Positions 21,610-32,737 of a stretch of DNA of 64,000 nucleotides are shown in pieces. Made by a program: the position numbers and the translations under genes. The DNA is from Haemaphysalis longicornis. Lineage: Eukaryota; Arthropoda; Arachnida; Ixodida; Ixodidae. The stretch is taken from contig JABSTR010001229.1 in NCBI GenBank assembly GCA_013339765.2, forward strand, positions 124,001 through 188,000. The letters run 5' to 3'. Under the pieces are notes generated by a model. The model was given only the letters and a program-made list of their open reading frames with translations. It was not told the DNA's origin and did not search any database. Numbering within the stretch: position 1 is the first letter of the stretch; each line of letters begins with the position of its first letter.

Positions 21610-22970
21610 TTGGCGGATTTGATGCTGTTGGCTGACCTTTGTGGTCATACGCGGGAGTCCCCACGATGCCCTGCATCAACAGCGTCCTCCGCAGCTGCAG
21701 AAGCGGCTTGGGTTCCCATTCTCCACGGCCTCTACACAAAGCAGCCGCGGCTTGCGTGGCAACGAGAATTCTGGAAGGTTCTGGGTCCCACTAGCGCTCT
21801 ACATCAGGCAACACCGCCCATTCAAACCCCCAGGTGCCAGGCCTGCGCAGATGCTGAAGCCCCACACAGCGCGCCTCTCGTGCGAGTCGGCCCGCAGGCA
21901 CCCGTAAGTGAAGGAATGTCTGCAGACGCAGTTTCCATCGCAAACGCTCTCGCAAGCACCATGCAGCAGGTGCTGCAGGCGACGCGCTCACCCGCTCCCA
22001 TGGTGCAGCTACCGGTGCCGACGTACAGAGGTTACGGCGATCAGTCAATGCTTTCCTGCTGGCTCTGAGGCATTACGAGGAGACGACTGGCATCAGCGAG
22101 AGCGAGGTGCTGCGCAGAGTCCTGCCCGCAGCCCTAGTTGACTATGCCACCCAATGGTATAGGATGGTAGGCCATACAGTGCGCACGATGGACGACTTCC
22201 AAGCGATGTTCAGGGAAGAATTCCTGCCCATCGACTACCTATCGCGAATGCGCGGGGAGTTGGAAATGCGCATCAAAGCCCCGGATGAATCGCTGGTCGA
22301 GTACGTTTGTGCGATGCAGGAGCTTGAGTACACTTGGGTCGGTGTACATGTGATAACGCCGACCCACATGTCCCGAGCTCGGAGCGGGTCGATCGGGTCA
22401 TCAGGTAATGCCACCCCACCTTTGCATTGTACTTGAAGAACTGCAGGGGCAGGGATCTCAATGAGCTGGCGGCCGAAGCTTGCCGTGTGCAAGCAGCAGT
22501 CACGGCTGCACACGCGTATCGCCACCGCCGCCCCCGGTGGAAACACTGGAACCAAGCTGTGCTTGGTGCGACGTTATGGGCAGTGGACGAGCCGAGCGCG
22601 GCTGTACGTTGATACCCAGCCAGCGAGAAACGCTCGATCTCAGGGACCGAGTGCTGGACCCGTGCTCGTATGGGTAGCGCTACGCGGAGGTGATGCGGCT
22701 GGAGTTCCTGCCAGCCCCATGCGCAGAGCACAGAACAAACTGGTCGGACGATTGGTCGGTGAACACGCGCCCAGTCGGGTTTCCCTACGTGGGATCGGCG
22801 CTGCTTCAGTTGCCTGCACCCGCTCACGACTCGCTCACGGAGAACCGTATGCGGCCAGTCGACCGTGGAGCGCCTGAGCAGCCTTAAACATCGTGTAACG
22901 TAGCACGGAGACCCGTCCGCTGCTACAAATGTCGCCAGGTTGGTCACATTGTGCAATTCTGCCCAGTCGG
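21610..22970 (+). pseudogene. Gag remnant of the Gypsy element with CCHC knuckle
   Basis: A gag core with the pattern YATQWYRM..FQAMFREEFLP..Y..RMR.EL..R..APDESLVEYV is read at 22107-22340, typical of Ty3/Gypsy retrotransposon gag. The stretch before it (PVPTYRGYGDQ, near 22010) is in another frame. Near 22920-22966 CYKCRQVGHIVQFC forms a perfect CX2CX4HX4C nucleocapsid knuckle. Stops and frameshifts separate the parts, so no working polyprotein can be made. Confidence 0.7.
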
Positions 22971-23110
22971 GCAGGGAAAGAGGCCCAGCCATCAGTGAGT
23001 GCAGTGGCGCTGGATCAAAGCGCACAAGAGGCAAGCATTGCCACCGCTCCTACCACATGCAGAGTCGGAGTACCAACAAACACGCCTGCGCCTTTTCTTG
23101 ACCTTGCAGC

Positions 23111-23406
23111 GTGGGACAGAAGTTTAAGGCACTTCTGGGCACCGGGGCAAGCACTTCGCTTATAGGGGACGAAATCGTTTCCCATCTCGAGCGCAAAGCC
23201 ATTTGGCTGCCCGGGCGGAAGTTTCTGCTCCAGCTGGCGTGTGGTGATGCTATGTCAGGTGGGGACGCACGCCTCGTTGTGCGCTGGGATCAGTGTGTGC
23301 GGCGAATTCGTTTTGTTCACTTGCCCGGATTCACGGTCCCAGTCATTTTGGGGAGCGGCTTCATGTCCAAGACTGGGCTTGTCGTCGACATCGATAACGG
23401 AGGCTA
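23111..23406 (+). pseudogene. Retropepsin-like protease remnant with altered active site
   Basis: The frame reads KALLGTGASTSLIG, then a V-rich body and VILGSGFMSKTGLVVDI. The family active site is DTGA[ST]; here the Asp is Gly (GTGAS), which would abolish catalysis. LGSGFM corresponds to the usual ILG.DFL near the C-terminal part of the fold. Confidence 0.65.
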
Positions 23407-23749
23407 GTGGGAGAACCCGTTTTCGCCGCTGAAACCGTTCGCTGAGCTGCTGCTCGCAGTGCAACCGCTGTGCGGGCAGCCGGCCGAAACATCCCCGGCG
23501 CCGAGGGAAGCACAGGCTTTAGGCGGAGCCGGTGGCAGGCGCACAGCAACCTCCGAGCTCGGTTGTTGCTGCCGCCGCCGCCGCTGATTTCTCCTGCGCC
23601 GCACTCTCTCCACCCCGAGGTTGGAGCGAGGAATTACGCGCACTCCTAGCAGACATTAGTGAGCTGACAGCAGCGCAGCGTGACCACATCTTGTTGTTGT
23701 TAGGTGACTTGGGCGAGATATTCACTGAGCAAGCAGGTTGAACCAGGTT

Positions 23750-24150
23750 AGTGCAGCACTGCATAGACACCGGCGATGCTCAACCATGGAAATGCAATCC
23801 CCGGCCCTTCAGCCCCTCCAAGAGGCAGGCAACTGATGAGGCGCTGGAGGAACTGCTGAAAGCAGGCATTATCCGCTGCTCAACGAGCCCTTGGGGGTCC
23901 CCAATGGTGCTCACTTGAAAGACGGTAGCTGGCGTTTGTGTTGGATACCGGTGGCTCAATGCGGTCACGAAAAAAGATAAGTACTTCTTCCTGAGCATAG
24001 ACGAGATTGTCGCGAATCTTGGTGGCGTCATGTACTTCTCTATTTTGGACGCCAGCAAGGGGTACCTTCAGGTCGAGATGGTCCTGCGGTGAATGCAAGA
24101 CTGCATTCACTTGCCATCGGGGGCTGCTCCAGCTCCAGGCACCGACAACA
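23750..24150 (+). pseudogene. Truncated Gypsy reverse transcriptase N-terminal part
   Basis: Across shifted frames the order of Ty3/Gypsy RT is clear: HCIDTGDA.P, then LLKAGIIR.STSPWGSPMV, YRWLNAVTKKDKY, SILDASKGYLQVEM and KTAFTCHRG. The first catalytic Asp (in ILDAS) is present; the YMDD block is absent because the element stops here. At least one in-frame stop and two frameshifts are present. Confidence 0.7.
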
Positions 24151-24621
24151 TACATACACGATAGCATAACACTTGCACACAGACGCACTTTTGACAGAGG
24201 TGTACTGTGGCCAGTGATCCCTTACTTCTTGTGTCAAGCATAATGGAGGGTTCTGAGCACAGTTTGGGCTGCGCCTGAGAGAGCAGGGCTTGGTACTCCT
24301 GCTCCTGCCACTTGTTTTTCTCTCTCTCTGGCCATTTTGGAACTTGAACAGCCCATGGCTGTTGAAGCCGTGCCACAATCATAGCAACAAGCTTTTGTGT
24401 ACCACTTCCTGCCTAGCGCTAATTGTGCTCGTGCCAAGCCCCCATTGTTCTTAGTTTAAATCGTAAGCTCCTGTGCACATCTGGCCTGGCTTTGCCTGTT
24501 AGCGGCAGCATGGCCACAATTTTGTTTGCTGTTGCGTGCCGAACTGGTGCGCTCTATCTGCCCTGCTAGACGTCCAGGCTGTTTATGCTGTGTGATGCCC
24601 CCTCTCTCTCCCTGTGCACAG
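24151..24621. other. 3' end of the nucleoporin intron
   Basis: No retrotransposon motif is seen after about 24150. The last 60 bases hold the pyrimidine-rich CCCCCTCTCTCTCCCTG tract and the acceptor of exon C. Confidence 0.5.
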
Positions 24622-24802
24622 CAGCCTTTGGAGGTGCCCCAACGTTTGGCGGCAGCCCCACGTTTGGCGGGCCCCCACAGTTTGGCGGGTCACCCACCTT
24701 TGGCGGCAGCCCATCATTTGGCGGCGCAGCAACCTTTGGCACCCAGGCTTCGCCACAGCAGGCTTCCCCAGCACAGCAGCAGCAGTCATCAGGATTCATG
24801 GC
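24622..24802 (+). CDS. NUP214: FG-nucleoporin exon C (SPxFGG repeats)
   Basis: The exon reads AAFGGAPTFGGSPTFGGPPQ and continues with further SPTFGG/SPSFGG units, AATFGTQ, then a Gln/Ala/Pro-rich stretch and SSGFMA. Regular SP.FGG/APxFGG spacing is characteristic of the NUP214 C terminus. The acceptor is CACAGCAG, a tandem NAGNAG that allows one alanine more or less. The donor is ATGGC|GTGAGT (phase 2). Reading through the donor would give an immediate TGA. Confidence 0.85.
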
Positions 24803-27384
24803 GTGAGTAGTAACAGGCATAAAGTAGGCGTTGCATCTCTTGCTCAGGCGTTTCATCTGTGCTTGTTGACACGGTGGCCAAGCTTATCAATAGTAATTTC
24901 CTAAAAACGTAAAAAGGGGTGAAAATATGCAGTCAGAAATCTTTTCACAGCATTTCACCAATTCACTGTGTACTGGTTGGCAGTGGAAATGCCACATACA
25001 GTCAAGGAAAAAAAGGGGAACCTAGCCTGCATAAAATGCCGTATTTGACAATTCTTGTACATAAGGTTGAATTTTCCTAAAGCACCTCATCTGCAAAATA
25101 TTAAGCAGGTTAGGGGAGGTGGGGACAGGCCTTTTTTATTTTAATACTCTGATGCGCCCCAAAGCAGTCTTGCTGTGTTTTTATTTTTTCTTGTAATGTA
25201 CCTTTTTCCTCTGGCGGTCTGCGCGTGTGCGCTGCTAATCCGCGATTACTCTCAGCTCGCTGCTGGGAGGGCAGCTACTGCTTTGTAGCGCTGCACCTTC
25301 TACAGCAAAGCTGTTTATGTTCATATTCCGGTGCTGCCGCTTTACTCAGCACCACTTCTCCACTTCTCCTCGCCACCACTGACGCCTCTTCTACAAGTTT
25401 TTATCCCCAATTTCTGGACAGCTCGTGGAGAGCACATACCTGTGTACACACACATGCAAAGCTTACAAAGGAAAGAGGCAAACACGTTTGAGGCTGTCCA
25501 TGCTGCGAATACATTGAGGAAGCAACAAAGGCAAAAAAAGAAGGCACTTTGTTCACTGCAGGTACGAAATGTGTACCTGCTTCCATGGCCTCCATGTGAA
25601 AAGAAGGGTGGGGGGGAGGTGAGGAAGTTTTGTGCACAAGGTTTTCAACGGCAAGATCTTTGGGGCCATTTTTAGTTGGCCATAGCTGCCTCTAGGCGCA
25701 ACCGGTGCTCGAAAAAGGTCCACTCAAGGTTTTGCATTTTTGCATTGTAGGCTGGCATCTCCCTTTTTAAAAGTCGGCAAAAGGTACAAGGCACAGAGCA
25801 AAGTAAGGAGGCATTTCATCCTGACATAGCAGGCTGTGCTAGCACAAGTTTTGTGTCAAGACTTGACAGGTTCATTAATCATCAGCAACCAGTACCCTGC
25901 GTGGAATGCTGTTTGACAGTAACCTTGTCTTGGGAGGCATGAGTGAAAAGCCAAGAGCTACTACCTATGAGCCTAGTAAGGGCCTCTTCGCTGCCTGAGG
26001 GAATGGCAGTATAAGAGTCTGTGCTTTCAGAACGTACAGAGATTGTGTTGCTTTATATCTTCTCGTCTGTCTTTAATTGTGACATAGACTAACCACATAA
26101 GGGGGACTCACCTGTTAACATTCCTATGGGACTTACTACTTCATGACCCACGCGCTCAAAAACCATCGTGCACGAATGCGAAATGTTTTACAAATGCACG
26201 CTCATGTTCACAATGACATAGTTTGCTCGTTTTAGAAATACGTGACTTCTGTACAAAAATGAATACACAAAACTCTCACTTGCTAGACAGCTAGCGCCAT
26301 CTAGTGAACACTAGATGAGCCAAAATGTTTCTTGTTTATTTTTTTATTTCATTACCGAAGTGATATATTTCTAAATGAAGCAAACTGTGCCATTAGGAAC
26401 ATGTCTATGTATTGGTAAACCTTTTCATATTGGTACACGTTGCTTTTTAAACCCGTGGGTCATGAAGTGGCGAGTCCCATAGGAATGCGATCCGGTGAGC
26501 CTCCCCATGAGGGAGTTCAGATTTTGTTGTAGGGGCTGGCTGAGTGGACTTCTGTTTGTTTGTTTGTTACATTTTTTGTTTATGTTGTTAGACTCTTTCG
26601 CAACAATTAACATTTGTTTACGGAACTATTTTTTTTAATTGGTTTAGCCACCTTGTTACAGTATTGCCGTATTTTTGTGGCCTTTTGTTTCATCAGGTAC
26701 GTACGGGTGTGCAAGAGAACACTGGTACTACAAGATTCTCACTCTGCCAGGGTTACCCTTCTTCTTCTTCTTCTTCTTTTTTTTTTTTTTTTTTTTTTTT
26801 TGCATCTATGCTGTTGAGAAATATTTTATGCTAGCAGTATCTGCACGCAATGGTCCAAAAATATTGACTTACATTGGCCATCAGCTGGTGCTACTTGTAT
26901 TTTATTCACGGTCAAGAATTCGCAGTCAAAGAGATATTTACCCACCTCTAGCATTGAAGGGTGTGCTGATCTGCATTTGCCTGACACCAGTTTCAGGAAA
27001 ACACACTGTACTTGCTCAGGGCTGTTGGCAAGATGAGAGACTGTTTGACTGCAAATTTAGCCACAGCCATGATTTGGTAGTGTAAAGTATGTGTGAAGAG
27101 AGGAGAACCTCTCCCATTGCATTTCACATCAGTTGTTTGTAGCACGTTGTGCCTAAAAGCCCTTTGTACCTGTGTTGTCTGTGTAGATCTTGTGGGTTTC
27201 ATGCTTGCCAACAGAACAGTGGGGACAGCCATTCCCGATTGTCCCGAACACGGTGCCAATTCAGAAGGGAACAGCACAATACAAACCGGAGGGATGGCCT
27301 GTAGCTATCTTTTGCGTTATTATGCATCATCGGTTTTCCGGGAGTGTCCAGCCTGACCTGTTCCTCCCTCTCTCTGTGCGACAG
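24803..27384 (+). other. Intron between nucleoporin exons C and D
   Basis: It opens GTGAGT and ends GCGACAG. Inside are a MITE-like inverted-repeat element (26094-26510), a (CTT)n/(T)n tract at about 26758-26801 and no recognised exon. Confidence 0.65.
26094..26510. mobile_element. MITE-like element with ~70 bp terminal inverted repeats
   Basis: The left arm (CATAAGGGGGACTCACC, then CATTCCTATGGGACT and CTTCATGACCCACG) is repeated inverted at 26445-26510 with moderate divergence. No coding capacity. A target duplication could not be made out. Confidence 0.65.
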
Positions 27385-27497
27385 GTTTGGGAACGTGGAA
27401 GGCCCCACTTTTGGAGGGCTGGCAGCCCAGCAGCAGCAGGGTGCTCAGCAGCAGGGCATGGGCTTCGGCTCATTTGCCGCATCACCAGCCTTTGGAG
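27385..27497 (+). CDS. NUP214: FG-nucleoporin exon D
   Basis: The acceptor is GCGACAG|G, joining in phase with exon C (GC+G = Ala). The exon reads FGNVEGPTFGGLAAQQQQ, then GAQQQGMGFGSFAASPAFGG. The donor is GGAG|GTGAGC in phase 1. FG motifs are spaced by Gln- and Ala-rich linkers, as in the previous exons. Confidence 0.85.
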
Positions 27498-28391
27498 GTG
27501 AGCTGCTCTCTGCAGGGCAGTTTCGGGCCCCTGTGGCCCCTTTTGGTGCTGTGATGCTCAGGCTGTCCCTAGACGGGCCAGCCCAGTGTTCTTGTGGGCA
27601 GGCTTTTTGGCCAGCTGCGCTTGTGGGGGATTGTGTCACTTTGGTCCGTGTACAAGCCAGCATCAGAGTTGTGGCGTGTCAGCTATAGTCTGGGACATCC
27701 CAGTCTTTAGGTTTTCATGAACATGTGCCCTTTCTTTTTCTTTCTTTCTTGTGGCAACAAAATGTATGGTTTGGTTAATAATAAACAAAATGTGTGATTT
27801 GGTTAATAACATTTTGCCTGCAGGTAAACAAAAGCAATATGATAATAAATTGTTTTGTATGTACTTGCCTGAGTAGTTACTAGGCTTTTCAATTCCATTG
27901 TTTGTTAGCTAGTGACACTGACTCCTTCGAAGGTGTTTGTATTGCTTTGTGTTACCCGTTTTATTACTCGCTGCAAACTGTCCGCAATTCGTGTAGTGTT
28001 CAGGTATGTTTTGGCTGATTGGATGAATTGGAGCAATGTTGCTAGCTGGCAGTCAGTATTGCCAAAAGTTTCCAGCTCCCCAGGACAGCAGTCAACAAGT
28101 GCCAACTGTTGCCTTCTCTTGTTTATGAGGTGACCAATTCATTCACCATATCTGTGGAATGGTTGTGCGTCTATGCGAGCAGACTGCTTTCGCTCAGGAA
28201 AAATGGTTTACCTGGGGCACAATTGACCTGAATTTTTTTACCATACGGAAGACCAACCAAAGACGTAGCACCTTGTGTAACACAGTGTCTTGCAGCCCTT
28301 GCACCTCTGTTGTTTAGTTGTAGACGTGGAAGTCGGCATTTAGTCAGCGTGGCACTGTGTGAATCTTCCCCTTCTCTCTACCAATTTACAG
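27498..28391 (+). other. Intron between nucleoporin exons D and E
   Basis: It opens GTGAGC and ends TTTACAG. It contains a short repeat of ATGGTTTGGTTAATAA-like sequence near 27765-27810 and no recognised exon. Confidence 0.6.
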
Positions 28392-28423
28392 GTGCCTCGC
28401 CTGGCTTCGGGGATCGTGCGTGA
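28392..28423 (+). CDS. NUP214: Nucleoporin exon E: terminal exon or 28-nt micro-exon
   Basis: After TTCTCTCTACCAATTTACAG the frame continues G|GT GCC, giving GASPGFGDRA and then TGA (28421-28423). The same bases form a strong donor, CGTGC|GTGAGT, exactly as in exon C, where reading through would also stop at once. Either the protein ends FGDRA here or this is a 28-nt micro-exon spliced to a later exon that was not recognised. No AATAAA follows within about 900 bases, which mildly favours splicing. Confidence 0.6.
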
Positions 28424-28837
28424 GTGGTGCACCTTTTTTATTATTATTATTATTATTTTTAACCCATGCCTTATGGGACGCAGAGAAAGAGGAAGCTATC
28501 TAGTTGCAATTAAGTCTGTATGTGATGTGTGGATTATGCATTGTATGGAAGCATTCTTGTATGCTCCTTGCTAATAAGCAAGCATGATTACTACAGTAAG
28601 TTGTGGCATAGTAAGGTTATTGTCAGAAAACCTTTGTACTTTGCATCAGCAACGCTTTGAGTGCCATGCCCCACCATGTACAGCGTAGCTTCTCTATCTG
28701 CAGCCCCTGCTTGCTTGCTGACAGAATCAGTTTAAAATGTAGCCACTGACATTCAGGTTTTTCTGCTTGAACAGCAGGAAAAGGTAATTAAGCTTTGCGA
28801 GGCAGAAAAAAAGCGTAGGCTGCTTTTTTCAAATAGC
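28424..28837. other. No gene recognised; ATT microsatellite
   Basis: A short (ATT)n run at about 28440-28457 is the only structure. This is 3' UTR or intron of the nucleoporin gene, depending on how exon E ends. Confidence 0.45.
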
Positions 28838-29481
28838 GTTGTTCGTTTTTGGGTAAAATTTGATTTTGCCCCATTATTACACCCCAAACATGATTCAGGA
28901 GAATCGGATTTAACCTGATTTCTCCCAGAATGGGCCTTTTCAAAGTAGCCATCGGCACAATCATGGGCTGACGGTCCGCCGTTCTCAACTAGTACCTGCT
29001 GGAAGCAAGCTTCTCAACAAACACAGCTTCCGAACTCATTGAGTATTGGCATTGCTATACCGCTCGCCACCTCAGGGTGGCGAGTGCTGCACTGACATTG
29101 TTTTGCCTAGCTAACGGAAGCTGTGATGCCGAGAGAACTTTCCCCCATTTGAGATGCACTCAGCGATTAGACAGGCCTCGAATGAAGACCGACATGTTGC
29201 GCAAGCAGGTGATAGGGCATGTAAACAAGTACAGTGAGTGAAAAATCGATGACCTGCTTTTCGTGAATAGAATGTTTCATTTCTTAGAAGATGATTGCTT
29301 TCTACTGTTATCGTTACTGGTTCATTTCCAAGCAAACGCCGAATTTCGGGGAGTATTTGCTAGAAAACCCTGATATCCCCCCGATTACCAGCTTGAAACA
29401 AACACCAATTTTTAATGCATTAGAGTTAAAATAAAATTGAGTGCATTATAAACTGGTAATATAAACTGGGTGCATTACTTA

Positions 29482-32400
29482 TTAAGGGGGGACGCGGCTT
29501 TCAACTCGCGAACATCGGCCAAAAATCCATTTTTCGGAATATTTTGTTTTTAAATTCTACAACTATTCTTCTATATAAATACAAATTTTCTTGGCCGAAA
29601 CCCTAGAAGTACCCTAAAATCACTGTTTTCCTTTCCTCATCAGCGGGTACAAAAAGTTTCTTCGAGTTGCGAAAAAAACGGCGTTTTTTCCAGGCCGCTC
29701 TCTCGGCAAACACCAACGAGCGCGGGCCATATTGGTCCCCAATCGAAACGCGTTTTTCCAGCTCCAAATTCCCCCCCTTCACAGTCTCCTCCGAGCAAAA
29801 ATAAAAGCATAAAAAGCAAAAGCCCGAAGGCCGCGAGATGGGCCCCGATTGGCGGCGCGCGCCACGTGACCGCAGCGCGACGCGTGATTGGTCTCCGCGG
29901 CAGATGTGCTGTCTGCTAGGCGCGCGCTTCTATTCTCGGCTCGCTGTGGTGCAAAGTTTCGAATTGTTCGTCAGCACGCGCACCGCACTGTTTTGTAGTG
30001 GATATTTCTAACCATGGGTCGGCGACGTATGAAGTACAAAACCTCCACCTCTTACGGCACTCGTAAGCGAAAATCGCCGACGGCGAGGAGGTCGACTGCT
30101 TCAAGCAGAGCTTCAAGCAGAGCTTCAAGTATTTCCGATGTGCAGCAGACCGACACAGTTACGGATGCGGAGGCCATTACTTCGTGCGCAGCTACGACAG
30201 TCAGCGACGCCATTGAAGAGCCGCTCCCGAGCACTTCTTACGCGGTCGAAACTTCGCTTGCGAGCTCGAGAGGCGGTGATGATCTTTCTGCGCGGCGCTC
30301 CGCTTCTTCGAAAGCACCAAGTCGCATCGTGCATACGACGGATTCCAATGTCGGAACTTCGAGCGATGATGACTCTACGTCGTCCACGGGCACCTGGAGC
30401 AGTGGTGACCTTGCCGTGCGGCTCGCCGCTGCTGCGGAAGCATCAAGTCATCGCAGCGCGCTTATCTCGGGGTCGCATCTCGACACTTTGGGCGACGTCT
30501 CCGTGCCGTCTACGAGCAGCGGGCGCCGTGATGAACTTTCCGCGCCGCGCTTCGCGGCTCTAGAAGCGAGTCGTCGCAGCGCGCGTATCACGGCCCCTCA
30601 TCTCGACACTTCGGGTGATTTCTCCGTGCCGTCCACGAGCTTCGGCCGCCGTGATGAACTTTCCGAACGGTGCCCCGTGGCTCTGGAAGTAAGAGGTCGT
30701 CGCAGCGCGCGTACTTCGGGGTCCGATTTGGACACTTCGGGCGATGTTTCCGTGCCGTCCACGAGCACCGGGCGGACCATTCAGGCACACCTGCAGCCCC
30801 GTTTTGTGTCGTCAAAAGAAGCGCGGGAAGTCGCCGCGAAAGTACAAGCTAAGCTAAGTTCCACACCTGCGACCGCGCGGAAAATGGAACTTACAGGTGA
30901 GGGTGAAGCACTTGCTAGTGCAGAACCAGCGGACGAGTTTCTTGTTGTGCAAGTCACGGCCCTAAACTCTCTTCTGAGGAATGCTCTATGCCAGAAGTGC
31001 TCCCAACCAGGACTGTCAGTTCATCTTGGTACAAGGCATGGGTTGGCAGCACGAATGCTTTTGACATGTGTTTTCTGTGGTACCCTCGACAAGGAGTGGT
31101 CTTCACCGCGTATAGAAGGTCGCAGAATTTTTGACATCAACGTCAGAGCTATGCAAGCTGTAAAAAGCATAGGTAAAGGAGCAACAGCTCTGACAGACTT
31201 CTGGTCTGTAATGAACGTCTCTCATAGAGGCTTGCATCATAAAACTTTTCCAGAAGCATCTCAAATCAGAGTTTCGGCCCGCCAGTGAGGCAGCTGTTGA
31301 TAACGTGTTTGCTGATGCTGCGGCAGCTGTGCGCGAGGTGTACCTTGAGATGGACCCTGCTTTCAACAACAACATTACGGTGGTCTACGATGGGACATGG
31401 CTTACACGTGGCCACACGTCCCACATCGGTGTCGGCACAGTCATAGAGTTTTATACAGGACTTGTCCTCGACTGTGCTGTCCTCTCGAACCGGTGCCATG
31501 GATGTACACTAGGCCCCAAAGAAGGCGATGAGAGCTACGACTCTTGGAAGGCGTCACACATCTGCCAGAAGAACACAGATGTAAAGTCTGGCAGAATGGA
31601 AGTAGAGGCTGCCCTAATTCTATTCAGACGCTCACTTGAAAAGCATGGCTTCCGCTACACAAACATTGTTTGTGATGGCGACTGCAGGACATACCTGGCA
31701 CTGTGCCAAGATGAGACTTATGGATTTATCCGGTTTACGAAGGAAGACTGTATTAATCACGTGAAAAAAAGAATGAATTCGGCGCTGCGTGGTGTGGTAG
31801 CAAAGGGAAAGAAGGGACAACCAGTTGGTGGTAGAGGCGGCCTGACCCAAGACCTGATAAAAAAATTGACCACCTACTATGGCATGGCCCTGCGTGAGCA
31901 CGACACCGTAGAAAAAATGCAGAGGGCCGTAATGGCAACATTTTATCACGTTACTTCAACAGATGAACAACCGCGCCACGAACTTTGCCCACAAGGAGCT
32001 CAGAGTTGGTGCCAATACCGAGCTGCTGAAGCGCACGGGAAGCGTCCACCCCCACACAAGAACCAGCTCGCCAGGCATGTTGCTGAGGCCTTGCTGCCTG
32101 TCTACCAACGCCTTTCCGAAGCGCAGCTCCTCAGCCGTTGCTTGGGAAAGAAGACACAAAACGCTGCTGAGAGTCTTCATTCGGTGATTTGGTCCCTGCT
32201 TCCAAAAGACGAAAATGCTTCGTTGATTGCAACAGAGACAGCGGTCAACGAGGCAGTCTGCAAATACAATTCTGGAACCCGCCGTGCTTATGCAGAGTCT
32301 TGTGCATCACTGGGTCTCCAGATTGGTCAGCATGCTCTTCGCAGAGGAGCTGAAAAGGATGCCTTGAGAAAAAGAAAGGCTGCAAAAGCACTCCAGCTTC

Positions 32401-32737
32401 GAGGCAAGGCACCCAAGAAGCCCCATGTGCAAAAGGACACAAAAGACTACAACCCTGGGGCCTTTTGATGGTTGAAATTTGTGTTGCAACTTTAGAAGCC
32501 GTTTTCTCAAAACTGTTTTTTCCGCCACCTGAGCCGCTTGTCCCGGCGATTTCTTTGCAACCTCAAGGTCTATTTTGATTCCGTTTTTTTCAGAACATTC
32601 CTTGATAGACCGTTCAGGTCGTGACAGTTTTGGTTTTTTCAGTTTCCGTTTTGTGAATTTTTTATTCAAGTAGTCGTTCATAGTCTACATGCCTGATGTA
32701 CATTCAACTCGTAAAAAATGAAAACTAAAAAACATTG
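29482..32737 (+). mobile_element. Mutator-like (MULE) DNA transposon
   Basis: A transposase-coding element lies between two direct copies of a ~40 bp sequence (GTGCATTATAAA.TGG..AATATAAA.CTGGGTG, at 29441-29481 and 32742-32781). Base composition changes at the junction: from about 29485 the sequence is G/C-rich (GGGGGGACGCGGC), unlike the A/T-rich flank. Terminal inverted repeats were not recognised, so the ends are approximate. Confidence 0.6.
30014..32468 (+). pseudogene. Mutator-like transposase, broken by one frameshift
   Basis: ATG at 30014 (ACCATGGG context) opens 424 codons. The N-terminal half is Ser/Arg-rich with three tandem ~36-residue repeats (LDTSGD.SVPSTS.GRRDELS), then a CQKC...CVFC zinc-ribbon-like pair. 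At about 31245 one extra base shifts the frame; the -1 frame continues to 32468. The second part has the features of the Mutator-like transposase family (Pfam PF20700, from memory): VYDGTWLTRGHTSHIGVG (D1), CDGDCRTY (D2), CINHVKKRM, and KTQNAAESLHSVIW (E). Almost intact, so the break may be recent or an assembly error. Confidence 0.75.

Larger units (their letters stand above)
19938..24150 (+). mobile_element. Degenerate Ty3/Gypsy LTR retrotransposon, 3'-truncated
   Basis: The element has a 5' LTR (interrupted by a LINE), a PBS-like TGGCGCCCAAACGTGTGA at 21520, gag, a CCHC knuckle, a protease and the start of reverse transcriptase, in canonical order. It ends inside RT at about 24150. No second LTR was found. 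Several frameshifts and stops break every ORF. It lies in sense orientation within the nucleoporin intron. Confidence 0.7.

Noticed and set aside
22273..23034. 253-codon minus-strand ORF
   Set aside because: It is a shadow of the gag/CCHC region on the plus strand, where retroelement motifs are clear.
21610..24150. Endogenous retrovirus with envelope
   Set aside because: Gag, CCHC, protease and RT fit Ty3/Gypsy. The element stops inside RT and no envelope-like sequence was seen.
28751..28795. Final nucleoporin exon after CATTCAG
   Set aside because: The frame can be joined in phase but gives a short tail with no FG motif and no supporting signal; too weak to call.
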